This document shows positions 1 to 8,602 of a DNA stretch of 42,796 nt, in pieces; within the stretch, counting starts at the first letter, position 1; each line of letters opens with the position of its first letter. The position numbers and the translations under genes are program-made. Origin of the DNA: Vibrio sp. 10N.286.49.B1 (GTDB lineage: Bacteria; Pseudomonadota; Gammaproteobacteria; Enterobacterales; Vibrionaceae); NCBI RefSeq assembly GCF_002873335.1, contig NZ_MCUW01000033.1, forward strand, positions 62,311 through 105,106. The letters run 5' to 3'. A model generated the notes under the pieces. The model saw nothing but the letters and a program-made list of their open reading frames with translations, was not told the DNA's origin and ran no database searches.

Positions 1-21
1 AGACCCTAGACCCTAGACCCT
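1..21. repeat. Three tandem copies of the heptamer AGACCCT
   Basis: Bases 1-7, 8-14 and 15-21 are identical AGACCCT units, reading AGGGTCT on the minus strand. The array is cut by the window edge, so its true length is unknown. It abuts and slightly overlaps the stop codon of the degenerate EAL gene and so marks the 3' end of the leftward flagellar operon. Short heptamer arrays of this kind occur between Vibrio genes as far as I recall, but their function is not known to me. Confidence 0.8.
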
Positions 22-833
22 CATATCTCTTCATTATGTGCATCACCAAATGACCGAAATGACATTGCCGTGGGGAGGTCGCTGAAATAACCAAAATAAT
101 AACTCGCACCCAGTCGCTTAAATTGAGTGAGTTCCTCTTGATTGCAGATTCGGCCTGCAATCCATTGAATGTTATTGCGACGGCAAAAACGGACGAGTGG
201 TAATAACGCGGTTCGGTCTTGTTTGCTTTCTATGGTCACCGCGACCTTAAAAGCATCAGGAGAAAGGGGAAGTAGGTCATTGAACATGGATTGGGATGGT
301 GCGATGTCGACCCACAAGGCAAAGGCGAATTCTTTGATCGTATTCGTAATGGCTAAAGTGGTTGGATGTAATGTACTGGTCTCGCCGAGTTGCAGCGAGG
401 GGATGATGTGGTAAAACGCGCCGGCATGAAAGCGGACAATTTGATTGAAATAATAATGCCCCGGCGCCCAGATCAACGCGTCATGACTGATGGGGACGAC
501 CACATTGCTGATGAAGTTGGGATGGAAGGTTTCTATTTGAAACTTGGTTTGGCGCAGCGCGAGATAAAGGCTGTAGAGATCGAGACAAAATCGCATGCAA
601 GGCGAGAGATCAAATAGGTAAACACTTTGCTCACTTTGGCTGCCGAAACGAAGCGTCAGGTGCTGATAGACGATATCGCCAGTGTTGGTATCTCGAATAG
701 CCTGACATGCATGATGGATGTCATTGGCTTTGAATGCAGAAAAAATCAGTTGGTCATCTTCTGTGACGACATGTTGACCAATCAACTCACTGAGATACTG
801 ATACAGCGCTTGATTTGAAGTGAGATTATCCAA
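21..833 (-). CDS. Degenerate EAL-domain protein, candidate regulator linked to lateral flagella
   Basis: The 270-residue protein keeps the overall order of an EAL fold but not its catalytic residues. NVVVPIS (about 110) sits where EAL proteins have the NLS segment. LQLGETST (about 148) replaces the L-E-I-T-E-S motif, and WVDIAP (about 173) replaces the DDFG loop. The C-terminal part (IQWIAGRICNQEEL, then LGASYYFGYF) matches the end of the family, where QGY is usual. No EAL signature is visible, so cyclic-di-GMP hydrolysis is not expected; a protein- or ligand-binding role is inferred, as with enterobacterial YdiV. Its ATG overlaps the end of flhA by 8 bases, implying translational coupling and membership of the flagellar operon. 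Family assignment is moderate because similarity is judged by eye. Confidence 0.65.
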   Translation of the reverse strand: MDNLTSNQALYQYLSELIGQHVVTEDDQLIFSAFKANDIHHACQAIRDTNTGDIVYQHLTLRFGSQSEQSVYLFDLSPCMRFCLDLYSLYLALRQTKFQIETFHPNFISNVVVPISHDALIWAPGHYYFNQIVRFHAGAFYHIIPSLQLGETSTLHPTTLAITNTIKEFAFALWVDIAPSQSMFNDLLPLSPDAFKVAVTIESKQDRTALLPLVRFCRRNNIQWIAGRICNQEELTQFKRLGASYYFGYFSDLPTAMSFRSFGDAHNEEI

Positions 834-2919
834 GATTGCCTACCACATTTATTTGTTTGTTATCAGGTATTTCGTTATATGACAGGACAGCTAAACCTTG
901 GGAAAAGGTGCGAGCATAGCGTGCCAACAACGGTCTTAATTGCGGCATCACCAATAAAATCGGTGCCAGCCCTTGCTGCTTAAGTTGTTGCTTGATAAGC
1001 GGCATGTTTTGTTGGAATTGATTGAGGATGTTGGGCTCAATAGGAAAGCTATCAAGCATGACGGTACCGCTGGCCTGTGCTTGTTGCAGTGAGGTCATTA
1101 GCATCTGTTCTAGTTCATCCGATAAGGCATACACGTTGAGGTCTTTGCGCTGGCCAGCGATCAAATTGACCAAGGTACGTCGCAGAGCACAACGAACATC
1201 AGCGGCTAATAAAATGGGGTCTTTGGTGTTCTCGGCGGATTCCAGCATGGTGTTGGCAATGGTGCGAATATCCTTGAGAGGAACCTGATCGGCAAGCAGT
1301 TGTCTGTACACCTTTAACTGTTGTGACAAGCTTAATGCTGCACTCAGTGCCTCAGAAAGCTTGGGGGCTTGCTGGGTAAGCCGTAGATTCATAGCATCCA
1401 CATCATCATGATTGAATAGCTCGGCTAGGTGCGTCTTCATGATTTTACTGATGTGAGTGGCAATCACGGTCGCATCGTCCACGACTTGATAGCCCATATT
1501 CAATGCCTTGGCTTTATCCTGATGGGTGATCCACACGGCTGGAAGGTGATAAGCAGGGTCACTGCCTAAGATGCCATCGATCTCACCATACGTTTCGCCG
1601 ACGGCAATCGCCATTAAACGGTCGGGTTCAATCATCCCTTCTTCAATAATCTCGCCATTCAGCGATAAGGTGTACTGGTTGGGTTTTAAGTTCAGGTTGT
1701 CGCGAATTGCCACCTCGGGCAGCAGGTAGCCTACTTGCTCTGAGAGATTCTTACGCACGCCGCGAATACGTTGAGTAAGGGGCGCCCCTTGTTCTTTGTT
1801 GACCAAATGCACTAAGCGATAACCCAAGGCAAGCGATAGGCTTTGCACGTGAGGGATGTCCTCCCAGACTAGGGCGATATCGGGATTATCGTGCATGGCT
1901 TGGGAGATCGCGGCCACTTCATCGAGTTGGGGATCGGCAGGGATGGATTTGGATTGTCGCCAACCGGCAAAACCCAAAGCAGCGGCGAAAGTGAAGAAAG
2001 CTAGATGCGGCATACCCGGTACCATGCCAATGATCAGCATGACAATAGCAACAGTAAATAATGTTGAGGGTGTGGCCAGCAGTTGCTTTTGCATGGTTTC
2101 GGCCATGCCACTGTCACTGTCGTTGATTCTCGTGACGATAATGGCGGCAGAAGTGGCGAGGAGCAGGGATGGGATCTGTGCGACTAAGCCATCACCAATG
2201 GTAAGTAGTGCATAGGTTTTGAAGGCTTCTGACGCGGCCAATCCGTGTTCAAACACCCCGATACTGATACCACCAATGATATTGATGAATAGGATCATTA
2301 ATCCGGCAATGGCATCGCCACGCACAAACTTAGAGGCTCCATCCATTGAGCCGTGAAAATCCGCTTCGTTGGCGACTTCTTGACGACGTTGTCTGGCTGA
2401 CTCTTGATCGATCAAGCCAGCATTAAGGTCGGCGTCTATCGCCATTTGTTTGCCGGGTAGGGCATCTAAGGTGAAACGTGCTGATACCTCTGAGATACGC
2501 TCGCCACCCTTGGTAATCACCACAAAGTTGATGATCATGAGGATAACAAAAATCACCATACCGACAACGTAGTTGCCGCCAATTACGACCTCACCAAAGG
2601 CTTGGATGACTTTACCCGCGGCATCGCCTCCTTGATGTCCTTCGAGTAAAACAATGCGAGTTGAAGCAACGTTCAAGGTTAACCGCATTAGGGTCGCGAT
2701 AAGCAAGATGGTTGGAAAGATAGAAAAATCTAATGGGCGCTTCGCGGTGGTACTGACAAGAAGAACCAGTATGGCGAGCACAATATTGAAGGTAAATAAG
2801 GCATCGAGTAATAGAGGGGGCAGTGGCAAAATGACCATCGCCAGGATCATCAGCAACACCACAGGGATAGCAATGTACCCTTTGCTGGACCGCTGAATGT
2901 GCTTGAGTCGGTTTAACAT
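826..2919 (-). CDS. flhA: FlhA, flagellar type III export gate protein (lateral-type set)
   Basis: A 697-residue protein of normal FlhA length. The first about 330 residues contain multiple hydrophobic segments and the FHIPEP-family signature region around RLTLNVASTRIVLL and GGNYVVGMVIFVILMIINF; the remainder is the cytoplasmic domain that docks chaperone-substrate complexes. FlhA forms the nonameric ring of the flagellar export gate in the inner membrane. A good ribosome-binding site (AAGGAA) stands about 7 bases before the ATG. It follows flhB after 70 bases and overlaps the downstream EAL-like gene, so it is the penultimate gene of the leftward operon. Assignment to the lateral rather than polar system rests on the neighbouring lafK/motY arrangement. 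Confidence 0.96.
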   Translation of the reverse strand: MLNRLKHIQRSSKGYIAIPVVLLMILAMVILPLPPLLLDALFTFNIVLAILVLLVSTTAKRPLDFSIFPTILLIATLMRLTLNVASTRIVLLEGHQGGDAAGKVIQAFGEVVIGGNYVVGMVIFVILMIINFVVITKGGERISEVSARFTLDALPGKQMAIDADLNAGLIDQESARQRRQEVANEADFHGSMDGASKFVRGDAIAGLMILFINIIGGISIGVFEHGLAASEAFKTYALLTIGDGLVAQIPSLLLATSAAIIVTRINDSDSGMAETMQKQLLATPSTLFTVAIVMLIIGMVPGMPHLAFFTFAAALGFAGWRQSKSIPADPQLDEVAAISQAMHDNPDIALVWEDIPHVQSLSLALGYRLVHLVNKEQGAPLTQRIRGVRKNLSEQVGYLLPEVAIRDNLNLKPNQYTLSLNGEIIEEGMIEPDRLMAIAVGETYGEIDGILGSDPAYHLPAVWITHQDKAKALNMGYQVVDDATVIATHISKIMKTHLAELFNHDDVDAMNLRLTQQAPKLSEALSAALSLSQQLKVYRQLLADQVPLKDIRTIANTMLESAENTKDPILLAADVRCALRRTLVNLIAGQRKDLNVYALSDELEQMLMTSLQQAQASGTVMLDSFPIEPNILNQFQQNMPLIKQQLKQQGLAPILLVMPQLRPLLARYARTFSQGLAVLSYNEIPDNKQINVVGNLG

Positions 2920-2989
2920 GAAGATTCCTTTTCTCTATTCGTTCGTGTGTTAATAAGTGTGTCAGTCAATTCGTGAATAACGTCATACG

Positions 2990-4117
2990 TCAGTGCCGTA
3001 AATGCTTGGGGATTGAAAATGACGGTATGGGTAAAGGTTTGCCTCCGGCTCCATTGCGAAATGACCGGAGCTGCATGACATACGTGAGAATATGCGCAAC
3101 CGCGATGTACAGCTGACTCGGTATCGCTTGCTCGATGGCGGTAGTGTGGTAAATCGATCGCGTGAGTGGTGGTGAGTGTAAGATCTCCACATGATTCTCT
3201 CGGGCAATGCGTTGAATATGCATCGCGGTTTCATCAACGCCCTTTGCCACGACAAATGGGGCGTCTGATAAAGTGGTGTCGTACTTAAGAGCGACAGCAT
3301 AATGAGTGGGGTTTGTGATCACCACATCAGCTTTTGGCACGGTTTTTTCAATTTTTCTGCGGGCAAATTGCTGTTGGATTTGGCGAATGCGTTGCTTGAC
3401 CTCTGGACGTCCTTCGTTACTTTTGTATTCTTCTTTGAGTTCTTGTTTGGTCATTTTAAGTTGTTTAAGGTGCTCCCAGCGCTGGTAAGGGATATCAACA
3501 ACCCCAAAAATTAATAGCGCCACGCCCATCAAGAGTAATCCTTCAAATAAAATGCTCATAATGAGCGTTACGCCTTGATTCAGCGTAAGTTGCTGCATGC
3601 CTAAGAGGTTTTGGATATTGCTATTGAGGTAGCTATAAAGCAGGGCGAAGATGATAGCCACCTTGAAGGTCGACTTGAGCAACTCCGCGATAGAACGTGT
3701 TGAGAACATGCGTTTTAGCCCAGCAAGCGGACTGATTTTGCTCAATTTAGGTTGAATGTTGGCCGGACGAAATATCCAGCCGCCTAACAGTAAACTGCTC
3801 GCCACGGCTACAATGACAATGACCACAAACATCGGCAACAGCAGCTCGATAATAATGCCAAGGCTATGACCAAGGTGCTCAATTGACTGCATGGGGTTGT
3901 CGAGGTCCTCACGAGTTAGGCTCATATTGAAACGAAAAACCCCAGAGATCTGCATCCATATTTGTGGCAGTTGGCTATTAAAATACAAGGCAACCGCAAC
4001 AAATATGACCGCTGAAGTGAATTCTTTGGCTCGTGGGATTTGTCCTTCTTGGCGGGCCTTCTTAACTTTTTGTGGTGACGCTTTTTCAGATTTATCCTGA
4101 CTCGATTGTTCGCTCAT
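2990..4117 (-). CDS. flhB: FlhB, export switch protein with self-cleaving NPTH motif
   Basis: FlhB (375 residues) is the substrate-specificity switch of the flagellar export apparatus. A charged N-terminus (MSEQSSQDKSEKASPQK) is followed by four hydrophobic segments between about residues 33 and 210, then the cytoplasmic domain. The autocleavage motif N-P-T-H is intact at about 269-272 in VVITNPTHYAVALKYD, the same position as in enterobacterial FlhB. Cleavage between Asn and Pro switches export from hook to filament subunits. The start codon overlaps the fliR stop (ATGA-type overlap), indicating coupled translation. The last about 30 residues are a poorly conserved tail. Confidence 0.96.
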   Translation of the reverse strand: MSEQSSQDKSEKASPQKVKKARQEGQIPRAKEFTSAVIFVAVALYFNSQLPQIWMQISGVFRFNMSLTREDLDNPMQSIEHLGHSLGIIIELLLPMFVVIVIVAVASSLLLGGWIFRPANIQPKLSKISPLAGLKRMFSTRSIAELLKSTFKVAIIFALLYSYLNSNIQNLLGMQQLTLNQGVTLIMSILFEGLLLMGVALLIFGVVDIPYQRWEHLKQLKMTKQELKEEYKSNEGRPEVKQRIRQIQQQFARRKIEKTVPKADVVITNPTHYAVALKYDTTLSDAPFVVAKGVDETAMHIQRIARENHVEILHSPPLTRSIYHTTAIEQAIPSQLYIAVAHILTYVMQLRSFRNGAGGKPLPIPSFSIPKHLRH

Positions 4118-4890
4118 ATCGCCCCCACAACAAAGGTATTTAAGTGACGCAACACCTCATGAACCAGCGCCGTGTAGCGACTAGGAATACCACTGACGGT
4201 GAGTAAAATACTAAACAAGCCAAGCAACATAGTCATTGGAAAACCAAGCGCGTAGACATTAAGGCTAGGCGCTGCACGGTTCATCACACCAAAACTGATG
4301 TTGGCCAAAAGCATAGAGACGATCGCAGGTAGAGCTAAAGCCAGCGCCGACGCAAACATCCAACCAAACAAAGCAATGACTTGATGTAGCGCGTTCATAC
4401 TTAGCCCTGAGCCAACAGGCCAAATGACAAAGCTCTGCACGAGAATATCGATGACCAATAAGTGCCCCTCTAGGGCGAGAAAGAGCAGCGTTGATAACAA
4501 CAAGAAAATACGCCCGAGGATGGCCACGGAGAGTCCGTTGACGGGGTCATTCATAATGGCCATGCCAAGTCCCATTTGCATGGAGACAATTTGACCTAGC
4601 ATGGTGAAAATGGAAAAAAACAGATGCAGAATCAACCCAAAAAATAGCCCCCACAAGGCTTGTTCGAAGGCTAGGAATAAGGATGTCATTGAGAATAAAT
4701 CAACCGCTGGCATCACTGGCATGAGTGGCGCGGTGATGACCACGATAGAGAGTGCTAACAGGCTTCTTACCCAAAGTGGAATCAGCGCGTCACCAAAAAA
4801 TGGCATGGAAAGAAAGGCGGCGCCAATTCGAAAGAAGGGCCACCAAAGCTGTCCAAGCCATTGTGAGAGATCGGCAAAAGTAAGCTGCAT
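4114..4890 (-). CDS. fliR: FliR, flagellar export gate membrane protein
   Basis: A very hydrophobic 258-residue protein with about six membrane segments and the FliR-type stretch around MQMGLGMAIMNDP and LSVAILGRIFLLLSTLLFLALEGH. FliR assembles with FliP and FliQ into the helical export gate core of the basal body. The length is close to the family norm of about 260. The stop overlaps the flhB start by 4 bases, and the start overlaps the last base of fliQ, so the three genes are translated as a tight block. No missing region or frame problem is seen. Confidence 0.95.
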   Translation of the reverse strand: MQLTFADLSQWLGQLWWPFFRIGAAFLSMPFFGDALIPLWVRSLLALSIVVITAPLMPVMPAVDLFSMTSLFLAFEQALWGLFFGLILHLFFSIFTMLGQIVSMQMGLGMAIMNDPVNGLSVAILGRIFLLLSTLLFLALEGHLLVIDILVQSFVIWPVGSGLSMNALHQVIALFGWMFASALALALPAIVSMLLANISFGVMNRAAPSLNVYALGFPMTMLLGLFSILLTVSGIPSRYTALVHEVLRHLNTFVVGAI

Positions 4891-5159
4891 TAGCCGATCA
4901 TTCCTGGAATGTTATGAAATAAATAATCAAACAATTCCATGATTTTTCGTAGCATCCAATGACCGGTAAAGATCACCATTAATAGCGTGGCAATCAGTCG
5001 TGGTAAAAAACTTAAGGTTTGCTCTTGGATTTGAGTGGTCGCCTGAAAGATAGCAATCACTAAGCCCACTCCCAGTCCGGGCAGTACCAACACCATCACG
5101 ATATTGATGATCAGCCAAATGGCATTGGAGAACAGCGTGACAGTCATTTCTGGGGTCAT
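4890..5159 (-). CDS. fliQ: FliQ, small flagellar export gate protein
   Basis: An 89-residue protein made of two transmembrane hairpin helices (about 10-42 and 50-75), the standard FliQ layout. The family-typical segments LPGLGVGLVIAIFQATTQIQEQTLSFLPRL and FTGHWML are present. FliQ subunits pack around the FliP/FliR core of the export gate. The ATG at 5159 has GGAAG 5 bases upstream; an internal ATG four codons later is possible. It lies between fliP and fliR in the canonical PQR order. Confidence 0.95.
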   Translation of the reverse strand: MTPEMTVTLFSNAIWLIINIVMVLVLPGLGVGLVIAIFQATTQIQEQTLSFLPRLIATLLMVIFTGHWMLRKIMELFDYLFHNIPGMIG

Positions 5160-5174
5160 TGTGCTTCCTTTATG

Positions 5175-5972
5175 CTAACCAAAACTGGCTGAGAGTGTGC
5201 CAACCGTCATGGCCCAGCCATCGACTAATACAAACACCACAAGCTTAAATGGCAGTGAGACGATGAGCGGTGATAGCATCATCATCCCCATCGCCATGAG
5301 GACACTAGCAACCACAAGATCGATGATGAGAAACGGAATGAACAGCATAAATCCAATCTGAAAAGCCGTTTTAAGCTCGCTGATCACAAAGGCAGGCAGT
5401 ATGACAGCAAAAGAAATGTCTTCGACGTTTTGGTCGAGTGGCTCGTTGGCAATACGCAACATCTGTTCTAAAGCGTTTTGTTGAGTCTGTGCGAGCATGA
5501 AATTCCGGACCGGTTTCTCTGCGGTGGAAAAAGCCTGTATCAGCGTTATCTTGCCATTATCGTAAGGCTGAAAAGCGTCTTCGTAGACCTCAGTCCAGAC
5601 AGGACGCATGATGAGGATGCTTAAGCTGAGAGCGATGCCTACTAAAACACGATTGGGTGGACTTTGTTGCAAGCCTAGCGCCTGTCGAAGGATGGCCAGA
5701 ACGACAATGATGCGGGTGAAGCTGGTGGCCATTAAAATGAACGCTGGCAAAAAGCTGAGCGCGGTCATCAATAGTAATATTTGTAGCTTAACGCTGTACG
5801 CTTGATCGGACTGACCATCGTTGACGGTGAGAAAGGTTAATCCATTATCAGCCGCAGCGGGAAGGCTCACTGCACAAAGTAGGGCAATGACGCACCACGT
5901 TAGCATGCCTCCAAATGAAGGCCTGCGTGAGGTGCGTGCGGGGTTAGAACCGATGAGGCAATACTGTCGCAC
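5175..5972 (-). CDS. fliP: FliP, flagellar export gate protein with signal peptide
   Basis: FliP is the main subunit of the export gate core. The conserved regions SFTRIIVVLAILRQALGLQQSPPNRVLVGIALSL and the terminal PFKLVVFVLVDGWAMTVGTLSASF are present. Two starts are plausible. A GTG at 5972, right after the fliN stop, gives 265 residues with a 22-residue leader rich in Arg. The ATG at 5906 gives 243 residues beginning directly with a signal peptide (MLTWCVIALLCAVSLPAAA), which fits the usual FliP length better, though its GGAGG is only one base from the ATG. The longer form is listed because it is contiguous with fliN. Confidence 0.93.
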   Translation of the reverse strand: MRQYCLIGSNPARTSRRPSFGGMLTWCVIALLCAVSLPAAADNGLTFLTVNDGQSDQAYSVKLQILLLMTALSFLPAFILMATSFTRIIVVLAILRQALGLQQSPPNRVLVGIALSLSILIMRPVWTEVYEDAFQPYDNGKITLIQAFSTAEKPVRNFMLAQTQQNALEQMLRIANEPLDQNVEDISFAVILPAFVISELKTAFQIGFMLFIPFLIIDLVVASVLMAMGMMMLSPLIVSLPFKLVVFVLVDGWAMTVGTLSASFG

Positions 5973-6341
5973 TTATTGGCCCATCGTCGTTAGTGCTGAA
6001 TCCACAACATCGATCAATCGCAAGCCATATTTATCATTGATAACCACAACCTCAGCGTGACCCATTAAAGAGCCATTGACCTTAACGTCCAGTGGTTCGC
6101 CATTCAGTTTGTCCAATTCAATAACGCTGCCTTCTCCTGCACTCATTAATTCGCCAAGGGCGATCTCTCTACTCGCGACCTCAAGTGTCACGGTAACTGG
6201 AATGCTCTTAAAAAAGCTAAGATCACGCTCGGCGGGCGTTGGATCACCGATAGGCGCATCGGTATCAAATCCTTCTAATTGAAAGTCATCAAATCGTAGC
6301 TCATCACCATCAAATGCAGTGTGGTCAGGGGTATCACTCAT
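5973..6341 (-). CDS. fliN: FliN, flagellar C-ring switch protein
   Basis: A 122-residue protein with an acidic, variable N-terminus (to about residue 40) and a C-terminal SpoA domain. The domain shows the family pattern SIPVTVTLEVASREIALGEL, then EGSVIELDKLNGEPLDVKVNGSLMGHAEVVVINDKYGLRLIDVV. FliN forms the base of the C-ring and helps dock the FliH-FliI export ATPase. Its ATG overlaps the fliM stop by 4 bases, and its stop is immediately followed by the fliP GTG. The standard switch pair FliM-FliN is therefore co-translated. Confidence 0.95.
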   Translation of the reverse strand: MSDTPDHTAFDGDELRFDDFQLEGFDTDAPIGDPTPAERDLSFFKSIPVTVTLEVASREIALGELMSAGEGSVIELDKLNGEPLDVKVNGSLMGHAEVVVINDKYGLRLIDVVDSALTTMGQ

Positions 6342-7171
6342 TGGTTGCTTTCCTTGTCATTATTTAAAATCAAAACCAGTTGTCCATCTTGCTCCGCCAC
6401 ACGGCCCGTAAATAGGCGCTCTTTGCCAATATGGACGGGGGCAGAGGTCAGCAAATCAATCGGTAAAATGTCGTTCGGTTGAAGATTGAGCACTTGTGTC
6501 AAAGGCAGCTCTGTCTTACTCAGTTGAACGTTGAGTCGTACTGGTGTGCTTTGTAAAGCATATTGAAAGTCGCTAGCAATATGTGGGCTGGGCGTTAGCG
6601 CCAATTCATCAATGAGCGTCTGAATCAAGACACTATCCACATGAATCATGAGTACGGCCTCAGCATCATGATGAGTAGGGTGTGGATAACGGATACGTAA
6701 AGTCGCGATGATCCCCATGCCATTGTGGGGAGGAGTCTCGGTGGTTTGCCATTGCTCGGTTGGTGCCACCCAAGTGCTGATCAGCTGTGCGATCCGTTCT
6801 TGTAACCGTAAGTCACTCGCGGTCAGTATTTGAGTCGTGCGTTCGATACTTGCCCCATAAAAATGATCAGCAAGACGCACGAGCAATGAATCAGTGAGGT
6901 TAACGGAAAGCCGTCCCCCAGAGTTGTGCTGCAAGACACTATAGCTGATGAGATTGGTTGCCGCGGGTGGTTCTTCAGTTAATGTCAGCGTTTCGACGTT
7001 GACATTAACTGAAGAGCTATTGAGCCAAGATTGTAACGCTTGGCGTAGTGTATGACTGGCGTGTAAACATTCTTGCTCTAACTTGTTTTTGACAATATGA
7101 ATCGGCTTACCCAGTAATTCGACACTGAGTGATGGGGCTTGATGTGACGTTGAAGAATGAACAGTACTCAT
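6338..7171 (-). CDS. fliM: FliM-type switch protein lacking the CheY-binding N-terminus
   Basis: At 277 residues this is shorter than chemotactic FliM proteins (about 330). The C-terminal SpoA-like part (DFQYALQSTPVRLNVQLSKTELPLTQVLNLQPNDILPIDL) is the FliN-homologous domain and secures the family. The usual N-terminal peptide that binds phospho-CheY (pattern LSQDEIDALL) is absent: the protein begins MSTVHSSTSHQAPSLSVELL. The middle CheC-like domain is also divergent and shows no clear GGxG motif. This fits a lateral-type motor that cannot be switched through FliM in the standard way. First gene of the leftward operon; a weak GGTGA precedes the ATG. Confidence 0.88.
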   Translation of the reverse strand: MSTVHSSTSHQAPSLSVELLGKPIHIVKNKLEQECLHASHTLRQALQSWLNSSSVNVNVETLTLTEEPPAATNLISYSVLQHNSGGRLSVNLTDSLLVRLADHFYGASIERTTQILTASDLRLQERIAQLISTWVAPTEQWQTTETPPHNGMGIIATLRIRYPHPTHHDAEAVLMIHVDSVLIQTLIDELALTPSPHIASDFQYALQSTPVRLNVQLSKTELPLTQVLNLQPNDILPIDLLTSAPVHIGKERLFTGRVAEQDGQLVLILNNDKESNQ

Positions 7172-7453
7172 AATTTCACCAAAACATGATTAAGATATTG
7201 ACGTGACTAAATATCAATAATCTAAATTATTAGTCAGGCGTGTTTTAATTAGTCTACTCTGTTTTTTTTATTTATTTTTAGTTGAAATATATAAATGTGT
7301 GAACTTGGTTCATATGTTTGTTTGTGTCTTATAAAAGCATCTTTAAATAATAAATGAATGAGGTTAGTTTGATGGAATAATAAATATTAAAAAATATAAA
7401 AACAATGCAGGCCAGTATTAAAAATAGGCTTATAAAATCTTTGGATTATTAAG
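7172..7453. promoter_or_regulatory. AT-rich divergent promoter region between fliM and motY
   Basis: These 282 bases separate two divergent flagellar operons and must hold both promoters. The stretch is strongly AT-rich compared with its flanks. I looked for a sigma-54 site (GG-N10-GC type, consensus TGGCAC-N5-TTGC) on both strands and found none convincing. The only GC-bearing island is near 7406-7414 (ATGCAGGCC). No protein of reasonable size is visible inside. Activator sites cannot be assigned from the sequence alone. Confidence 0.5.
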
Positions 7454-8602
7454 GTGTTGTTTTTGTGGGTTATTCTATCGCACTGTTTTATGTTAATGAC
7501 TGGTTGTGAGTTATTATACATATTGTTACATATCAGAATTGGTATAAATATGATTATTTGCTTTACTAGAGAGTGTTATGTTTATTTAAATGAATCTATT
7601 TCATTTAGGAAGTTGTATGGCATACTCCGGTCGGAAGTTATACTTCCGCTTTTGCTATTTTTAAGTGCATTTTTTTGGGTTAATATCTCACTTGCTAATG
7701 ATGTTATTATTCCAATGGATGTTGTTGAGTGGGAGTTTATTGACACGGAATTTAAATGTCAGCTTCGTTATTCAACATCGGATGCGGAATATATTTCCTT
7801 TCTAGCGGAACCTAATCGCCCCATGTCATTAATGGTGACAATGGGTGACTTTTCACAAGCCGTTTTAGTTCAACTATCCCCTCCGTGGCAGACCCCTGCC
7901 CAAAGACGAGAAGTTGCTAGTTCAATACGTAATCAGACAGAAATGCTGGAATTTCAACAGGGAATAGAATCCTTCATTAAAGCATTTTCTAATGGTGCGT
8001 GGATGCGCATAGAATCTCGTCATGTCGGTACTGCTCTCGCAATGTCTAACCCAGCGAACGCTTCATCAAACGATAAGCAATCATCCCCTCGTGAACCCTC
8101 TAGCGACAGCTTAACCATCCCTTCTACACGAGTTGATCACGCTTATACACAATTCAACCAATGTCGACGTACGCTACCTAGCATGTCTTATGAGCAGGCT
8201 CGAGATATCGAGCTGAGCTTTCGAGTAGGGCAGCGTGTGATAGATGCCTCACAACGCGCGGTGTTGAAGTCTCTATCAGGTTATATCCAATCAGATAAGA
8301 CGGTGCAGCGCGTACTGATCGATGGGCATACCGATAACGTGGGGTCATCAATGGGCAATCTGCAACTATCACGAATTCGAGCCGATGACGTTGCCAGCAT
8401 ATTGCTCGATCTAGGGATACCCGATCCGTTAATTGAAGTTAGAGCACACGGGGACCGCTATCCGATCAGCAGCAACACAACTCAAATTGGACAGGCTAAG
8501 AATAGACGAGTGACCGTGAGAGTTATTCGTCAATCGGTAGATAAATCGATACATACATTAATGTCTTCTCAGGATGAGAAAACAGAGGTAGCGCTGAAAT
8601 GA
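7454..8602 (+). CDS. motY: MotY-like periplasmic OmpA-domain protein of the flagellar T-ring
   Basis: The mature part begins after a clear signal peptide (hydrophobic VILPLLLFLSAFFWVNISLA, about residues 63-82 of the longest frame). It continues with a MotY-like N-domain (VVEWEFIDTEFKCQLRY) and ends with an OmpA/MotB peptidoglycan-binding domain (VLIDGHTDNVGSSMGNLQLSRIRADDV, then GHGD-like AHGDRYP). MotY proteins form part of the T-ring that holds stators of Vibrio motors. The start is uncertain: the frame opens at GTG 7454, with in-frame ATGs at 7490 and 7550 and a TTG at 7613 just before the signal peptide. None has an ideal ribosome-binding site, and the true protein is probably shorter. 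The stop overlaps lafK by 4 bases. Confidence 0.85.
   Translation: MLFLWVILSHCFMLMTGCELLYILLHIRIGINMIICFTRECYVYLNESISFRKLYGILRSEVILPLLLFLSAFFWVNISLANDVIIPMDVVEWEFIDTEFKCQLRYSTSDAEYISFLAEPNRPMSLMVTMGDFSQAVLVQLSPPWQTPAQRREVASSIRNQTEMLEFQQGIESFIKAFSNGAWMRIESRHVGTALAMSNPANASSNDKQSSPREPSSDSLTIPSTRVDHAYTQFNQCRRTLPSMSYEQARDIELSFRVGQRVIDASQRAVLKSLSGYIQSDKTVQRVLIDGHTDNVGSSMGNLQLSRIRADDVASILLDLGIPDPLIEVRAHGDRYPISSNTTQIGQAKNRRVTVRVIRQSVDKSIHTLMSSQDEKTEVALK

Noticed and set aside
2983..3300. 105-codon frame inside flhB
   Set aside because: It is an alternate frame of the same strand of flhB; the flhB product with its NPTH motif is clearly the real one.
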